Part shown: one piece after another, positions 12,828 to 25,639 of the stretch | Numbering within the stretch: the stretch's first letter is position 1 | Layout: every line of letters begins with the position of its first letter | From: Plenodomus lindquistii | Taxonomy: Eukaryota; Ascomycota; Dothideomycetes; Pleosporales; Leptosphaeriaceae | Direction: 5' to 3' | DNA length: 64,000 nucleotides | Assembly: GCA_025504975.1 (NCBI GenBank) | Contig: JANUWI010000002.1 | Coordinates: forward strand, 3,472,001 to 3,536,000 | The notes under the pieces: generated by a model | What the model was told of the DNA's origin: nothing | The model's database searches: none | What the model saw: only the letters and a program-made list of their open reading frames with translations | Made by a program: the position numbers and the translations under genes

Positions 12828-13166
12828 ATTTATAGAATACATTACTAAATACTTTACTAATTTTTTTTAAAAATAGGTATATACTCTATTTATAGCGCCT
12901 AGTACTAAATACCTATTTACTATTACTTTTAAATAGGCTACGCGGCCTAAGTAGTTAGTACTAAATACTTTTTTATCTATTAATAAACTGCTAGCTAGTT
13001 ATAAACTAATACTAAAAAGTCTAAATTAGAAGTAGCCTATTTTTTTCGATTTAGAAAATAAATAGAGTAATAGGTTATTAATAAAAAGTTAATTTAAATA
13101 AAGTAGGCTAATTCTAAACTATAAATATAAAATAAATTTAAAAAAATTAATTATCTAATATTTTTA
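12828..13166. other. Spacer between FL1 copy 2 and FL2-1
   Basis: About 340 bp. A repeated 'tagtactaaatac' motif appears twice (near 12899 and 12958). No element assignment was possible. It is the left flank of FL2-1, so it should have been continuous with the sequence at 36981. Confidence 0.45.
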
Positions 13167-13349
13167 TAACGTACTCTTTAAGTAAATAGCTAGTATAAAT
13201 AAATAGCTAGGCTTTACTAAAACTATACTAAACTTTATACTATTATTAATGTTTTAATATAATAATATAAAAAAGTTTTTAATTAAATTTTAAATATAGC
13301 TTATATTATAAGCTATCTAATAAAGTATAATACTTACTATTTTAAAAGC

Positions 13350-14751
13350 TGCTATAGTCTATAAAATTATAGAAAGAACTTTATAATAATAACACGCTAG
13401 TACCGCCCTATAATATAATTATAAACCTAATTTAATAAATCTATTTAAAACTAAAATAAAGGTAATTATTAAATATATACTTAACTTTACTATAAAAGAA
13501 TTTCTACACTAGCTTACTATAGTTAAAAATATAGTAGATTTTTTATTTAAAGCCTAGCACTATAACTCTACTAGTAAAAACTAGGCTATAAACTTTATTA
13601 AGCGTTACTCTAAATTTAAAGTAAACTTTAATTATAAGTATAATTATAAAAAAGCTTTATATAAAAATCTAGTAGTTATTAGTAACTAGTTCTAGTTTAT
13701 AAAGAATACTAAAACTAAATATAGTATTTAGTATAAAAATATTTATAACTTTAATAAAATAGGCTTTATAATAGGTGTTATATTAACTAGAGTAGTTATT
13801 ATAAATACTAACTATTAAAAGCGTCTAAAATCTATATAGTAAAGTAATTAAAAGTAAACTATAGTAATCTAAAGTATTAATATAATAGAGTAGGCTATTT
13901 TACTTTTTATTATTTTTACTAGTAAGTACTATCTTTCTACCTAGTATAAAAAGCCTAGCCTACTTTAGAACTAGGCTTTTATAGTCTCTAAAAATAGCTA
14001 ATTAGATAATAAACTTAGTATAGACTAGTTAAAGTACTTTAATAAGTATATATAAAAGTATACTATTAGTATAGTATATCTATTTATAGTTAATAGTTAT
14101 AAAAGCTATAACTTATTTAAATTCTACTTGTACTATAAAAAATATAAAATTATAACTTTTTATATACCTTGCTATTTATTATACTTTTTATAGCTATTTA
14201 ATATTAGTTATTTTATACCTCTAAAAAAAGTATATAGCTACTAAACTAAAAATCTAATATATAACTAAATTAACTATATTACTAAAATTAAATTTATACT
14301 ATACTTTATTACTACTTTTAATACTACTATTATTTAAAATAATATCTAGAGAGGCTTTTAAAGCGTAGGCTTAGTTCTTTTTAATCTAGAAGCTATAATA
14401 TCTAGCTTTAATATTAAGCTATATATACTATTACTCTCTACTATTAATAATAAGCTCTAGTACTTCTAGACTCTAAATAATACTTTATAATTTAGGTTAT
14501 AATTAAAATTTTATAAAAAAAGAATTTAAAAGTATATAGATAGCTTACTAACTACTATAGTAGATATATTTATAAAGTTTACTAAAAAAAACTAAAATAA
14601 TAGTATATTTAATAGTATTAATATAAAAATATAACTTTAAATTTTAAATAGTAAATAAAACTACTATATAATATAAATTATATAAAAAAAAAATATAGAA
14701 AAAAAGTACTTTTATAGTTTAAAAAAGCCTATATTTAATAACTCTAAAAAA
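13350..14751 (+). pseudogene. FL2-1 pogo-type transposase relic, 5' part
   Basis: The plus-strand translation follows Fot1/Pot-type transposases in order. About 13500-13700 gives 'NFIKRYSKFKVNFNYKYNY', the CENP-B-type DNA-binding block ('WV..FIKRHP.LKSRF.RKYDYQRA'). At about 13745 'NIYNFNKIGFIIGV' is the first-Asp block (Asp now Asn). At 14030-14230 'LKYFNKYIK', then 'YYKKYKIITFYIPCYLLYF' and 'YFIPLKKVYS' match 'LKHFDKHT', 'YCKENNIITLCMPPHSSHLLQPLDV' and 'CF.PLK.AYG'. The relic is cut at 14751 by E4 and its last part continues at 36708. Stops are TAA/TAG at Gln/Trp sites. Confidence 0.88.
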
Positions 14752-14756
14752 GTTTA

Positions 14757-14903
14757 TAATATAGCGTTATACGTACGCTAACTAGTATAAAGTTTAATAT
14801 AACTATATAAACTTAGCACTTTTTTATAGTATAAACTTTAGACTACTACTAAATAAATATATAATTACTACTTTATACCTTTTACTCTAGTTTTTATATA
14901 TTA
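14757..14903 (+). repeat. E4 5' LTR (147 bp)
   Basis: Aligns without gaps to 36556-36702. Nearly all differences are C/T or G/A, with two transversions noted. Starts 'taatatagcgttatacg', ends 'atatta'; the left duplication GTTTA is immediately upstream. Short for a Ty3/gypsy LTR. Confidence 0.92.
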
Positions 14904-17640
14904 ATTAGTAGCTAAAACTTACTATAATTATACGCTATAATTTTTTAGTACTACTAAAAAAAGCTTCTATAAAGAAATAACGTAACTATTATATTTATAA
15001 TTCTTTTTAAATAGTAATAGTATAGCTTCTAGCTAATATACCTAAGCTTTTTATATATTTTATATAGCGTGTTTAGCATATAATTATTTAAGTATATTAT
15101 TTACTAAATTAATATTAAAAAATATATATTTACTAGCGCTTATTTTTTTATATTTTTAATATAATATAACGCGTATATTAGTGTATACTAGTACTAGGTA
15201 TTCTATACACTAGGTATATTATATTATAGTAGCTTAATATTTTATTTATATATTAAACTAAACTACTATATACTACTATAAACTTTAAATATTAAAAATA
15301 CCTACACTACTATTTATTACTATAGTAAATACTAGCTACTACACGCTAAATAAGTATAGTAGTTATAGTATAATTTTTCTAGTAAAAGCTAATATAGTAT
15401 ATTATTACTACTTTCTAGTTATACTAACGTAGCTTTTTTATAGTATATATTCTATTTATTAGTATATAATATAGTATTAGCTATATAATATAGTAAATTT
15501 AAAAATAAACTAGTACTTTTATACTATTTATATATAAAATACTATTATTTTTAATACTATATTTTTACTACTACTATATACCTATACTACTACTAAAGTA
15601 AATTAGTGTATTTTATTAACTAGAGTATATTAGTAGCTTAGTAATAACTACCTAGCCTCTAAACTATAGATATAGTAAAAAACTAAACCTTTTCTATTTT
15701 AACTATTAATATTTAGTATAACCTATTTAAAGTACTAGAAAATATAGCTATTATTACTTACTATTTAACTATTTTTATAAACGCTAATATTAACTATTAG
15801 TAGGCAGTTTCTAAAAAAAGCCTAAATATAGTCTAAACTATTATAGCTCTCTACTCTCTACTATTAGTAGAGTAACTAGTAAAAGTTAAAAAGCTAAATA
15901 ATAAATATAATAAAAAACTTAGATACTTTTACTACTAGAATTTTAGTATTTACTGCTTAGGCGCTAAATAATAGCTTAAAAAAGTAATTAAAAACTTTTA
16001 TAAAGTTATAGTGCTATATAAAATATACTAGCTCTATAGTAAGTTTTTAGTAAATAGACTTTATAGCTATTTTAAAAACTTATTTTCTCTAAGTAAAGCT
16101 TTATTATTCTAGACTAAATAGTAATAATAAAAGAATTTTTATAAAAAAAACTTTTTACTAGAAGCTCTACTATAGGCACTCTCTACTATATCTATTAGTA
16201 ATAAAAGTTTATTTTATATTCTAAAAATTTATAAAGTATAGCTAACTATAAATAATATAATAATTAAAAACTATAAAGCAGTACAGCTCTAGTCTCTAAT
16301 AAAAAAAGTTATAATATCTAAATTACTAGTACTTATATTAACTCTCTACTAGAATATTCTTTAAATAGTATTAACTTAATATAACCTAAATATACCTATT
16401 TTTTTAATTAAAATAAATAACGCTAAATTCTACTAGCTATTTTAAATAGTAGTGCTATTTACTAGTATAGCTAGTTACATATTTTTAATTACGCTAGCTT
16501 AAACTAGTTAGTACTTTTTTTTCTAAAAGTATAGTAATTTTACTAAAAATATTAAAAAAAAACTATTAAAGATAAAAGCTTTAAATACTATATAAACTGC
16601 TATATAGAACGTACTAATTTTAACTACTAAATTCTCTAAACTATAAAATCTAAAGTATATAGTAGTACTAGACTAGCGTAGAATATATTAGTAAAACTAG
16701 TTAGCTATTTATACTAAAAAAAGATAGTTTTATATAGTATAGAATAGTAGTAATAAATTATATAGTATAGATATAGAAGTTTTAAATAAAACTATAATTA
16801 AGTATTTTAATACTACCTAACTTTTTTTAAGTTTTTAGCTATTTAGTAATATACTTTCTAAAGTATTTTTCTAAAATTCTACTATAATCTAATAAGCTCT
16901 AATAGTTATACTAGCTAGCTAGAATAGTTTATATAATAAAGTAAAAAAGTTTCTACTAATTATACTAAAAAAGAAGCTATTTATAGCTTTATAGAATAAA
17001 AGTAAAAGTAAAGTAAAAGTTCTGCTAGTCTAAACTACGTTAATATAAAACACTAAAAATAGAATAACCTATAAAGTAGCTATATTTCTAAAAAATAAGT
17101 GTAATACTATAATAGATAAAATAATAATATAGTAAATAGTACTAAAGGTATAATAAATAGATAGTTAGAAATAAAATATATTATATTACTAGACTATTAA
17201 AATAATACTTCTATAGATAAATATAATAGTAGCTATAATATAAAAAAAGTAAAAATTACTATAATTTTTATTTCTACTAATAGTATAGCTGCCTACGTAC
17301 TATATTAACTCTATAATATTAACTCTATACTAGTTAAAGTAGGTTTTTATAATAGGCCTATAGCTTCTAATTTTACTTTATAAAACTATAAAAAATTATT
17401 TAGATAGGCTACTACTATAATAGCTTAACTACTAGATGTAAATATAGCTATTATAGGCATTTAAACTTTTAGTATAGTATAGATATTTAATATAAGTATA
17501 GTATTTAGTAATAGTACTAGTGTATAATCTAACTATACTTAAACTATACTTTTACTTTTTTTTATTACTAAATACTAGGCTCTAGTACTAGCCTAAATTT
17601 AGATAATAACTAGAAGTAAAATAGATAAAACTAGTATTTT
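14904..17640 (+). other. E4 5' internal region, unassigned
   Basis: About 2.7 kb between the 5' LTR and the gag-like frame. Plus-strand stretches such as 16900-17300 have the look of Lys/Ser-rich coding sequence, but I could not follow one frame or match a family. It could be leader plus part of gag, an extra frame, or another decayed insertion. No LTR or TIR pair was found within it. Confidence 0.4.
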
Positions 17641-20400
17641 ATATACTGTAGCTCTAACTATATAATATTACTTATTAGATAAACTGCTAGATAATTTAAA
17701 CGTACGCTCTAGTAATATAGCTAATAGAGAAAGAATATTAATATATAGAATAACTACTATAAAAGTAATACTATAGTAGAGATATCTATTAGTATAGAAA
17801 TAAATAGATTTATTAACTATAGAAAAAGTAAAACTAATACCTACTAGTATTAGTACTAATAGTATATTAGAGTATAGCGTATAGTAAAGCTCTACTAGCT
17901 TTTTAAACCTAGTAGTATATATTATAGGCATGCTACTTTCTAATAAATATACTAGCTATAGTTTAAATAGCGTAATTTTTATAACCTACGCTTTAGCTAG
18001 ATACTATTTATATTCTAATAGTATTAGCACCTATAATATAATAGATAATTTCTAGAAAGAACTATAAAAACTATAGTAATAGCTATATTTTAGTATTTAT
18101 TATAAAATAGAAAATTAAAGCTAAGTATAATAGAGTAAAGTTTATAGATAGTAGTAAACTTTATTTTTATATAAAAAATATTAGATTTTTTAATCTAGGT
18201 ATTAAAATTTATAATACTAATAGAGTAAGTATATATTAGAGCTATACTATTTATAAATTTATTTAACTATTTCTAGAGGTAGTAATAGGCGCTATAGTAA
18301 TACTACTAGACTATATTATTTATATAAATTTATAAAAATACTTTAAAAATAACGCGCTAATATAGTTTACTAGTTAACTATCTAATAGTATAAAGTAATA
18401 TATTTAGATTAGAAAAAGTATTAAAAACTAGATAAAGCTGTTTATTTCTAAGTTCTAGCGCTCTAAAGTAGAGATTAGCTTAAAACTAGCTAGAATAACG
18501 TTTAGAGAGGTAGATATCTAAATAGAAAAGTTAATTAATACTTTTACTATAATAGTAATGTAAAACTTACGTAATTTTAGATATAGTAATAAAAATACTT
18601 TAAAAAATAAAGTGTTATAAATAGGTACTATCTACTAAAAATTAGATCTAAAACTTTAGCTATTTATTAATAATCTAGTAGATAACTCTAGTATAACGTA
18701 TAAACGCTTTATATATATTTTTAAAGTAGAAGTAAAAATATTTAAAAAATAACTATCTAGTAAATAAAATAGGTATTTAAATTCTAGTACACGTTAAATA
18801 TATATAGAAGAATTTTAGTAGTAGTTTTAAAATTAAATATACGCTAATTAATAGAACTATAGTATAGAACTTTAATAGTAAATATAGTAATATAGAACTA
18901 CGTTAGGAAATTCTATTGTGTAGTAAATTGAGTGAGTGGATGGAAAGTAACGTAAATGGCTGGTAATTGACGTAAATTACCAATTTACCACTTTTACCCC
19001 ACGAGGCCTTTTTTCACGTAGTTTACTAGTGATTTACTAGTAAATAACGTGAGTAACGTGAATTACTTTAAGTACTATTTTCACTTAATTTACCTCGCTT
19101 ACCTCGCTTACCTCCTAGACCCCTGCTAGTTTAAAATAAAAAAGAACTTTACTTTTTTAAATTCTTTTAAGTTATATAACAACGTACGCAATTAATATAA
19201 TAATATAATAGAAGTTTCTAAATACTAAAATATTACTTTTATAGGCTTAGCGCGAAAAAAAAATATAGTTTTATTATCTATTTAAACTATTAGCAGCCCC
19301 TGTAAATTATTTTTAAGCGAGGAACATTAAAACTTTTTAGTAAATAATTAATAACTATAGAACAGCTAGGCCTAAAATAGTAATTTTTTAACTAATTTAT
19401 AGCTAAACATTTATTCTATATTATTAGAATTTTAATTGCCTAATTAGGACTAGTTTTAATTTTTTATGGTGTTTGACGTTCGTGGGGTCAATGGGGTGAG
19501 CGAGGTAAATGAGGTAAATCAAGCCATTCACGTCAGCCACACTACTTAAGTCTTTTCCTAGTTATTTACTAGTAATTCAACTCATTTACAATGCGCTTGG
19601 TGAATGACCAGAATGCTACAAAAAGTTTTTTCCTAACGTAACGCTCTATATAACTAATTTAATAATTACTTAATAAATAGGTACATATAAAATAGAAATA
19701 TTTTACTATTAGCTTGTATTTTAGCGTAATAAAGCCTATAAAAAAATAATAGTATATATATTTTATAATTATAATATAATTAACTAGAGAATAATTAAAG
19801 TTTACTAGAGATATAAAGAGGTAGCGTAGACGCACGCGTATAAAACCTCTATAAATATAATAAAAAATAATAGAACTATACCTATAAAGTTAATAACTAT
19901 TTAGACTAAATATTTAAAAATAGTAAAAATCTCTATTCTACGCTATATAACTAGTATAATAGTAAAAATAAAGATAATAGCTAGTAGAAAAAAGTAAACT
20001 ATACTAGGTATTAGAGTTTATATAGTAATAAAAACTTAGAAAATAAACTAGAGTAGTAACTAGGCCTAGTACGCCTTCTAGAATATAATCTAAAAAAAAT
20101 TAATCTAACAAACGTAGCTTACTACGTTTACTTAAAGCTTTTTTTTATTAGCTTTAAAAAAAAGATTTTAGTACTACTATTATTTACTTTCTAGCTATAA
20201 ATATATAGTATATATTTATAGTTATTCTAGTTAAATAATAAACTCTAAAACTACTTATAAGTAATATAATACTTTATATCTACTAGAGATTTTAAACCTA
20301 GCGTAGATCTAGATAGTAAAAAAAGTAAAGGCTAGAAAAACTTCTAGGCATTATACCTAAAGTAAATAAACTCTAGCTTAAAATAACTTATATAACTACT
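17641..20400 (+). pseudogene. E4 gag-like frame, split by the 18901-19638 insertion
   Basis: A single plus-strand frame can be read from about 17660 to 18900, broken only by TAA/TAG, rich in Arg and in former Gln/Trp codons ('SRGSNRRYSNTTRLYYLYK' near 18270). Joining across the 738-bp insertion and its TA, the frame continues at 19641 with a charged stretch ('EIQRGSVDARV'-like near 19810, reading the stop as the Gln site) and then an acidic-looking segment to about 20100. Position before the protease and charge make it gag-like. I see no certain zinc knuckle. A minus-strand open stretch (17668-17931) overlaps it and is taken as a shadow. Confidence 0.45.
18901..19638. mobile_element. Short non-RIPed TIR element (MITE-like), TA target site
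   Basis: 738 bp bounded by perfect 10-bp TIRs (CGTTAGGAAA / TTTCCTAACG) and TA at 18899-18900 and 19639-19640. Inside the ends, subterminal motifs are arranged as an imperfect inverted repeat: 'ttactagtaaataac' near 19031 against its complement near 19560, and a cluster of 'acctcgctt' units at 19091-19112 against 'gagcgaggtaaatgagg' at 19498-19514. The base composition is unlike the surroundings: TG, CA and CC/GG runs are common, mainly at the ends. It has no coding capacity that I can see, so it would have depended on a transposase in trans, probably Tc1/mariner-like from the TA duplication. Confidence 0.85.
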
Positions 20401-20589
20401 CTAGTAATTAGCGTAGTTTAGTTATAGGTATTATTTATAAAAGTAGTTTAATAAATCTAAAACTATATTTATACACTTAAAATATTATAGAAAAACTAAA
20501 AAAAACTATAATAGAGCTTGCTATATTATATTACGCTATCTAAACTATCTCTAAAATAAATAATAGTATTATTTAAAAAGTGTTACTAA

Positions 20590-20910
20590 ATTTAGTTTTA
20601 ATAAACTAGAAGTAGAGATTATACTAGATACTAGCGTATTAGTTTTATTTATAAATATAATTTTTTTTAGAATATATACCTTATATACTTAGGTTTAATA
20701 CTTTAAAAATCTAATATATTTAAAAGAAATAGGTAATATAGTTTATAAGTACTATATATATATATTATTACTATTATATTTACTAGGCTATATACTATAT
20801 AGTAATAAAACCTATACTAAAATCTAAATAAAGCTATATATTATTATAAATTTTAATCTAAATCTACTATTTAGTATAGATATTTTTAGTTTAGAGTGCG
20901 TAGTTATTAA
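20590..20910 (+). pseudogene. E4 aspartic protease (retropepsin) relic
   Basis: The plus-strand frame at about 20609-20650 reads 'VEIILDTSVLVLFIN', the retropepsin active-site block (D-T/S-G-A-S) with Gly replaced by Ser, consistent with a G-to-A change. About 60 codons on, 'LNLLFSIDIFSLECVVI' matches the conserved end of the fold ('ILGxD'-like). Gag-pol protease would process the polyprotein in the particle. The frame runs toward the point where E3 inserted (21046). Confidence 0.7.
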
Positions 20911-21046
20911 TATAAAGCAGTATACTATTATATTTTTAAAAGCTAATAGTACTTAGATTTTAATTTTTATTAAACTAAAACTAGTATAATTTTTACTAAT
21001 AACTAAAATTCTAGTATACTAGTAGTATACTATTCTAGTATACTTA

Positions 21047-21524
21047 TATTACAAACTAGAAGAGAAAAAAGTAATAACTATATAGGAACAAAGGAATAAA
21101 CAACTAGATAGCTAGGGCTAGTGTTCTATAACTAGTAGATAACGCTACTCTGCGTAGCGTATATTCTATAGGCTTAGTAGAATAGCTATATAAAATAAAT
21201 TACATGCGTTTTATAAAATTCTATAATATTCTATAGATTCTACGTATAGAATAATATAGAATAGTATAGAATAATATAGAATAATGTAAATATATAGAAA
21301 TATTAAAATACCTATATAGTAGATTATATTTAACTTATATAAATAAGTAAGTAATATATTTAGTTATTTTAAATATACTTATTACTCTTTTTAGAAGCGC
21401 ACTTTTACTATTTTAGTAATAAACTACTATTATTTATATATAACGCCTATTTTTAAAAACTAACCTTTATATTCTCTTTAATACTAGCTACTTTATATTG
21501 TAGCTATTTAAAAAGATCTTTACA
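21047..21524 (+). repeat. E3 5' LTR
   Basis: 478 bp, aligned end to end with 27517-27994. Begins 'tattacaaactag' (TG to TA) and ends 'gatctttaca', retaining the CA terminus that has become TA in the other LTR. Contains an inverted repeat (about 21218-21235 with 21245-21262) and a 10-bp tandem repeat (tatagaataa, about 21245-21285). Confidence 0.95.
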
Positions 21525-21779
21525 CTTTAAATACTTTAAAATAAGCGACGTTTCTATAGATACTCTAGATACTTTAACTACTAGCTACTCTAGTACTTAC
21601 GTAGCTAAATCTAACTTCTACTTTAAAAAAAAGGCTAAGCTTAAAATATAGATCCTCTAGTCTAATTATTATTTTTATATTAAAAGAAATTAGATTAATA
21701 ATAATAACTAAGTTATAATTACAACTAGCTTAATAAAAGAAAATGCTAAAAAGTAGGTTACTTTATTTTTACGTAAATA

Positions 21780-23200
21780 TATAAATAAAGACGTTATAGA
21801 CGCTAAAAATACTAATCTAATTAAAAACTAGAACGCATTTAAAAATAAACTTTAAATAATTTTTTTTTTTAAAGAATTAATTATTACTAAAGAAAAAATT
21901 TAAATATTATAATAAACTAAGTCTGCTATAGACTACACAATAATATTTTAGTAATACTAAAAATAATTTAACTAGAATAATAAGGTATTAATACGTATAT
22001 ATAAGTAAAGTTTTAAACTAGAAATTTATAGAGAATTTATAAAATTTAGAAGTATTATTAGAATACTAGATAATCTAGTAGAAAATATAATCTGTATTAA
22101 TAATAACCTATATAAATTTAAATTAGCTAAATAAAGCTATAGATAAATATTACCTACTATAGGCAGGTAGAAGTCTAGAAAACCTCTAAAGTTATAATAC
22201 TAGCCTAATAATAAGTAAAGCTATTAGGCCTACTAACCTATATAATAGAGTATCTACTAAAGCTATAGTATAGAACCTATGTATATTAATAATATTATTA
22301 AAAAAAAATCTATTTAAAAAAGAGTAACTAAAAGTAGTCTAGTAGGAAGCTACTAACGTGCTATAAATATAGTAAAAAAGGCTACTTTATATAAAACTAC
22401 TAGTCTAAAAATAAAGTTATACGCTAGGTTAATATAGTATAAATTAAAATATTTAATAAAAATATAGAAAATAAGTAGATAATTATCTCTAGTATTAAGC
22501 TATTTAACTTTAATAGCGTAGTAAGCTATTTAGACATCTCTAACGCTTTAATTAGCTTATTAGATAATATAGAGAATAAAAGACTACTTTTTATTACTAT
22601 AATCTAGAATTGTATATAGAAAAAAGCTTTTTTTAATAAAAAAGTTAAGTAACACCTAAAGTATTAGAAAGCTTTAGTAGTAAACGTAGAGGACTTAAAT
22701 AATAAATATAAATCTACAAAGGAATACTACACTAAATAAAAAAAGATAAAAAAGTTTAAATTATAGTACTAAGCTGCTATACCTCTACTATAGACACAAG
22801 CTATTCTAGTATAATAGAATTAAAAATTTAGTAATATAAAGAAATGTTTAGAAAAAGCTATTTAATAGTTTATAGAATAGCTAACCTATAATATTAATAA
22901 CAGTACTATAATAATTAATAGCTACGTTAAAGAATTAATATAAAAACTATAAAATACGCTTAATAATAAAGAGTTTGCAGTATAAGTACTATAATAGCTA
23001 AAAAATGCTATAAATTAGTAGATTACCTATAGAGAAAACTATAATAACTAGGTCTTTTAAAAACTATAGGCATACTAGATTAGAATAATATAAAATTACT
23101 ATCTAAAGAAAAAAGCCTATAGAATAAATAATACCCTAGCAAGAAAAAATAATACTCTAAAGCGCTAGAGTACCTAATAAAGTAAAAGTAATAGATATCT
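21780..23200 (+). pseudogene. E3 gag region (relic)
   Basis: Lies between the 5' LTR and the protease and is conserved, inverted, at about 37000-37440 (for example 'tagaatagctaacctataatattaata' split around 22873 and 37200). This shows it belongs to an element family rather than to unique sequence. The translation is Lys/Glu/Gln-rich with helical stretches, as in capsid proteins; I cannot see a definite zinc knuckle. Boundaries are approximate. Confidence 0.6.
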
Positions 23201-23599
23201 AAACTATATAGATAACTAATAAAATAAATAATATAGTAGTATATTATAGAGCTTATATACGTATAATATGTGTGCTATCTACTATTTAAATAAAGTAGAA
23301 ATAGAATACTTTCTATATTAATTTAACTACTATACGTACTAAGTATATAACTATATAAATAAAACTTACTTTAAATATCTATAAAATAAACACGTATAAA
23401 GCTATTTTCTAAACTTTAATAATAATAAAGTACGTATCTAGATGTAAACTATTATTAATAAAATATATTATAATTAAATATAGCATATATACTTTAATCT
23501 AGAATATAAAAAGTATAAAAATAAAAAACGCTTTTATAAATTTAAAAATAAGTTTTTTTTAGACTAGCGCTGTACTCTAGCTCTATAAAACATTCTATC

Positions 23600-25570
23600 T
23601 ATGTAGTAGAAGCTATAGGTTTAACTAAATTTAAAGTAAAGTTTAAAAAATATACTATAATAGCTATAATAGATTTAAAATATAAAGTAAACTTTATATC
23701 TACGTGTATAGTATATATAGCAGGTCTGCATCTATTAAAAAAATAAATTCCTTATTCTATAAATATAATTAATAGTAAGGCTATACCTAGTTAATCTAGG
23801 ATTATATATAAAATAATAGAAGTAGACTTAATTATTAGAAATTACTAGAAACGTATAGACTTTAACGTGTTTAGCCTTTTAATATATAATATTATTTTTA
23901 GCCTTTTTTAGCTTATAAAACACAATTCTAGAATTAATTAGAGATTAAAAATATTTTAATTTAAGTACTATAGACTAGATATAACTACAAGCTAGCCTAC
24001 GCATTATTATTATATAATAGTAGATAAAAAATAAATTGTAGTATATAATATAGAAAAGATTATTAGAGAATAATACCTAAATAAAAATAACTATAAGTAA
24101 TATAGGTCTAACTCTATAGATACTAGTAAAGTACTACTAGGTTAATAGATAAAAGTAGAAAAGAACTGCGTAACTCTAGAGATCTCTAAAAAGTATAAAA
24201 AATTTAAGCTACTTTTTTAGAAAAAAATAAGTGTAGCAGTATTACCTAAATATAAGCTTTAGAATTATAAAATTATTTTATAAAAAGAAAAGTAACTAAC
24301 TTTTAGACTAATTTACAGACTATTAGAAAAAGAACTTAAAACGCTAAAGAAGTACATTAAAGTTAATCTAAAGAAAGGATTTATTTAACCCTCTAAATTA
24401 CTAGCAGGCTACCCTATTTTTTTTATACTAAAAAAGAATAGTAAGCTATAGTTATACGTTAACTATAGAAAGTTTAATAATATTACAATTAAAAATTAAT
24501 ACCTATTATTTAATATATTAAAGTTAAAGGATTAATTAGCCTATATAAAGATTTTTATAGTATTAGATCTATAAAGCGCGTATAACTTTATCTGTATAAA
24601 AATAGGTAAAGAATAAAAAACAGCGTTTAGAACATGCTATAGCTACTATAAGTATATAGTAATACCTTTTAGTTTTACTAACGCCCTAGTAATATATTAG
24701 GCTTTTATTAATAATATTTTAAAAAAATACCTAGATATATTTATTATTATATATTTTAATAATATTTTTATATATTTAAATAATAAATAGAAACACGTCT
24801 AGCATATTAGATAAGTTCTAACTATACTTAAATAGTATAATTTATAACTAGAACGTAAAAAATATAAGTAGTATAAAAAAAAAGTAGAGTTTCTAGAATA
24901 TATAGTTAGTATCTATAGAGTAAAAATAAGTAAAAATAAAATAAAAGTAGTTATAGACTAGTCTATACCTAAAACTATAAAAAATATCTAGTTATTTTTT
25001 AGATTTATAAACTTTAACTAATAGTTTATTAAAAATTTCTCTAAAAAAGCAGCGTTTTTTATAAAGCTAACTAAAAAGGAGTAAGTTTAAAAATAAAAAT
25101 AAAATAAAAAAACTATATTTAATAATATAAAGCAGGCATATATAGAACTACTAATATTAGTATTTTTCTAAAGTAGTAAACTATTACGTTTTAAAATAGA
25201 CGTATTAGACTTTATAATAGGCGTAGTAGTATTATAAAAATAAAATAGTAAATAGTATCTAATTATATACTACTCTAGAAAGTTTATAGTATCTAAAAAG
25301 AACTATAACGTATATAATAAAGAATTTATAGCTATTATTAATATATTAGAGCACTAGCGTATCTACGCAGAGAGCTGCTTAGAACTTATAATATTTTTAA
25401 ATTATAAAAACTTTATAAGCTTTACTATAATAAAGACTTTTAATAGATAATAAGTATAATAGTTAAAAATACTAGGCTAGTACAAATTTAAAATTATATA
25501 TACTTTAGGTAAAAATAATAGTAAAGCTAACGCTTTTAGCTAAAAAATAGATATTATAGAATCTAAAAAA
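23600..25570 (+). pseudogene. E3 protease, reverse transcriptase and RNase H (relic)
   Basis: Protease near 23660-23720 ('IIDLKYKVNFIS', from the IDSGAxGNFIS block). RT from about 24345: 'LKKGFI-stop-PSKLLAGYPIFF', 'LYVNYRKFNNITIKN', 'IFIVLDL', 'KTAFRTCYSYYKY', and 'IIYFNNIFIYLNN' (the YLDD box, both Asp now Asn) near 24745. Connection near 24900-25030 ('FLEYIVSIYRVKISKNKIK' split by frame decay). RNase H at 25200-25540: 'YYSRKFIVSKKNYNVYNKEF', 'NILEH', 'YTLGKNNSKANAFS'. This is the best preserved pol in the window. The two Asp-to-Asn changes in the catalytic box are exactly what G-to-A RIP produces. Confidence 0.95.
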
Positions 25571-25639
25571 ATTATTAAAAACATAATTTTTTAGGTAATA
25601 AGAATAGATTATTACAACCTACTAGAACGTTTAGCGCAG

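Noticed and set aside
17668..17931. Longest open stretch, minus strand, 87 codons, very hydrophobic
   Set aside because: It lies opposite the gag-like plus frame of E4. Loss of CA/TG skews any antisense frame toward Ile/Leu/Tyr/Phe, so apparent membrane character is expected by chance.
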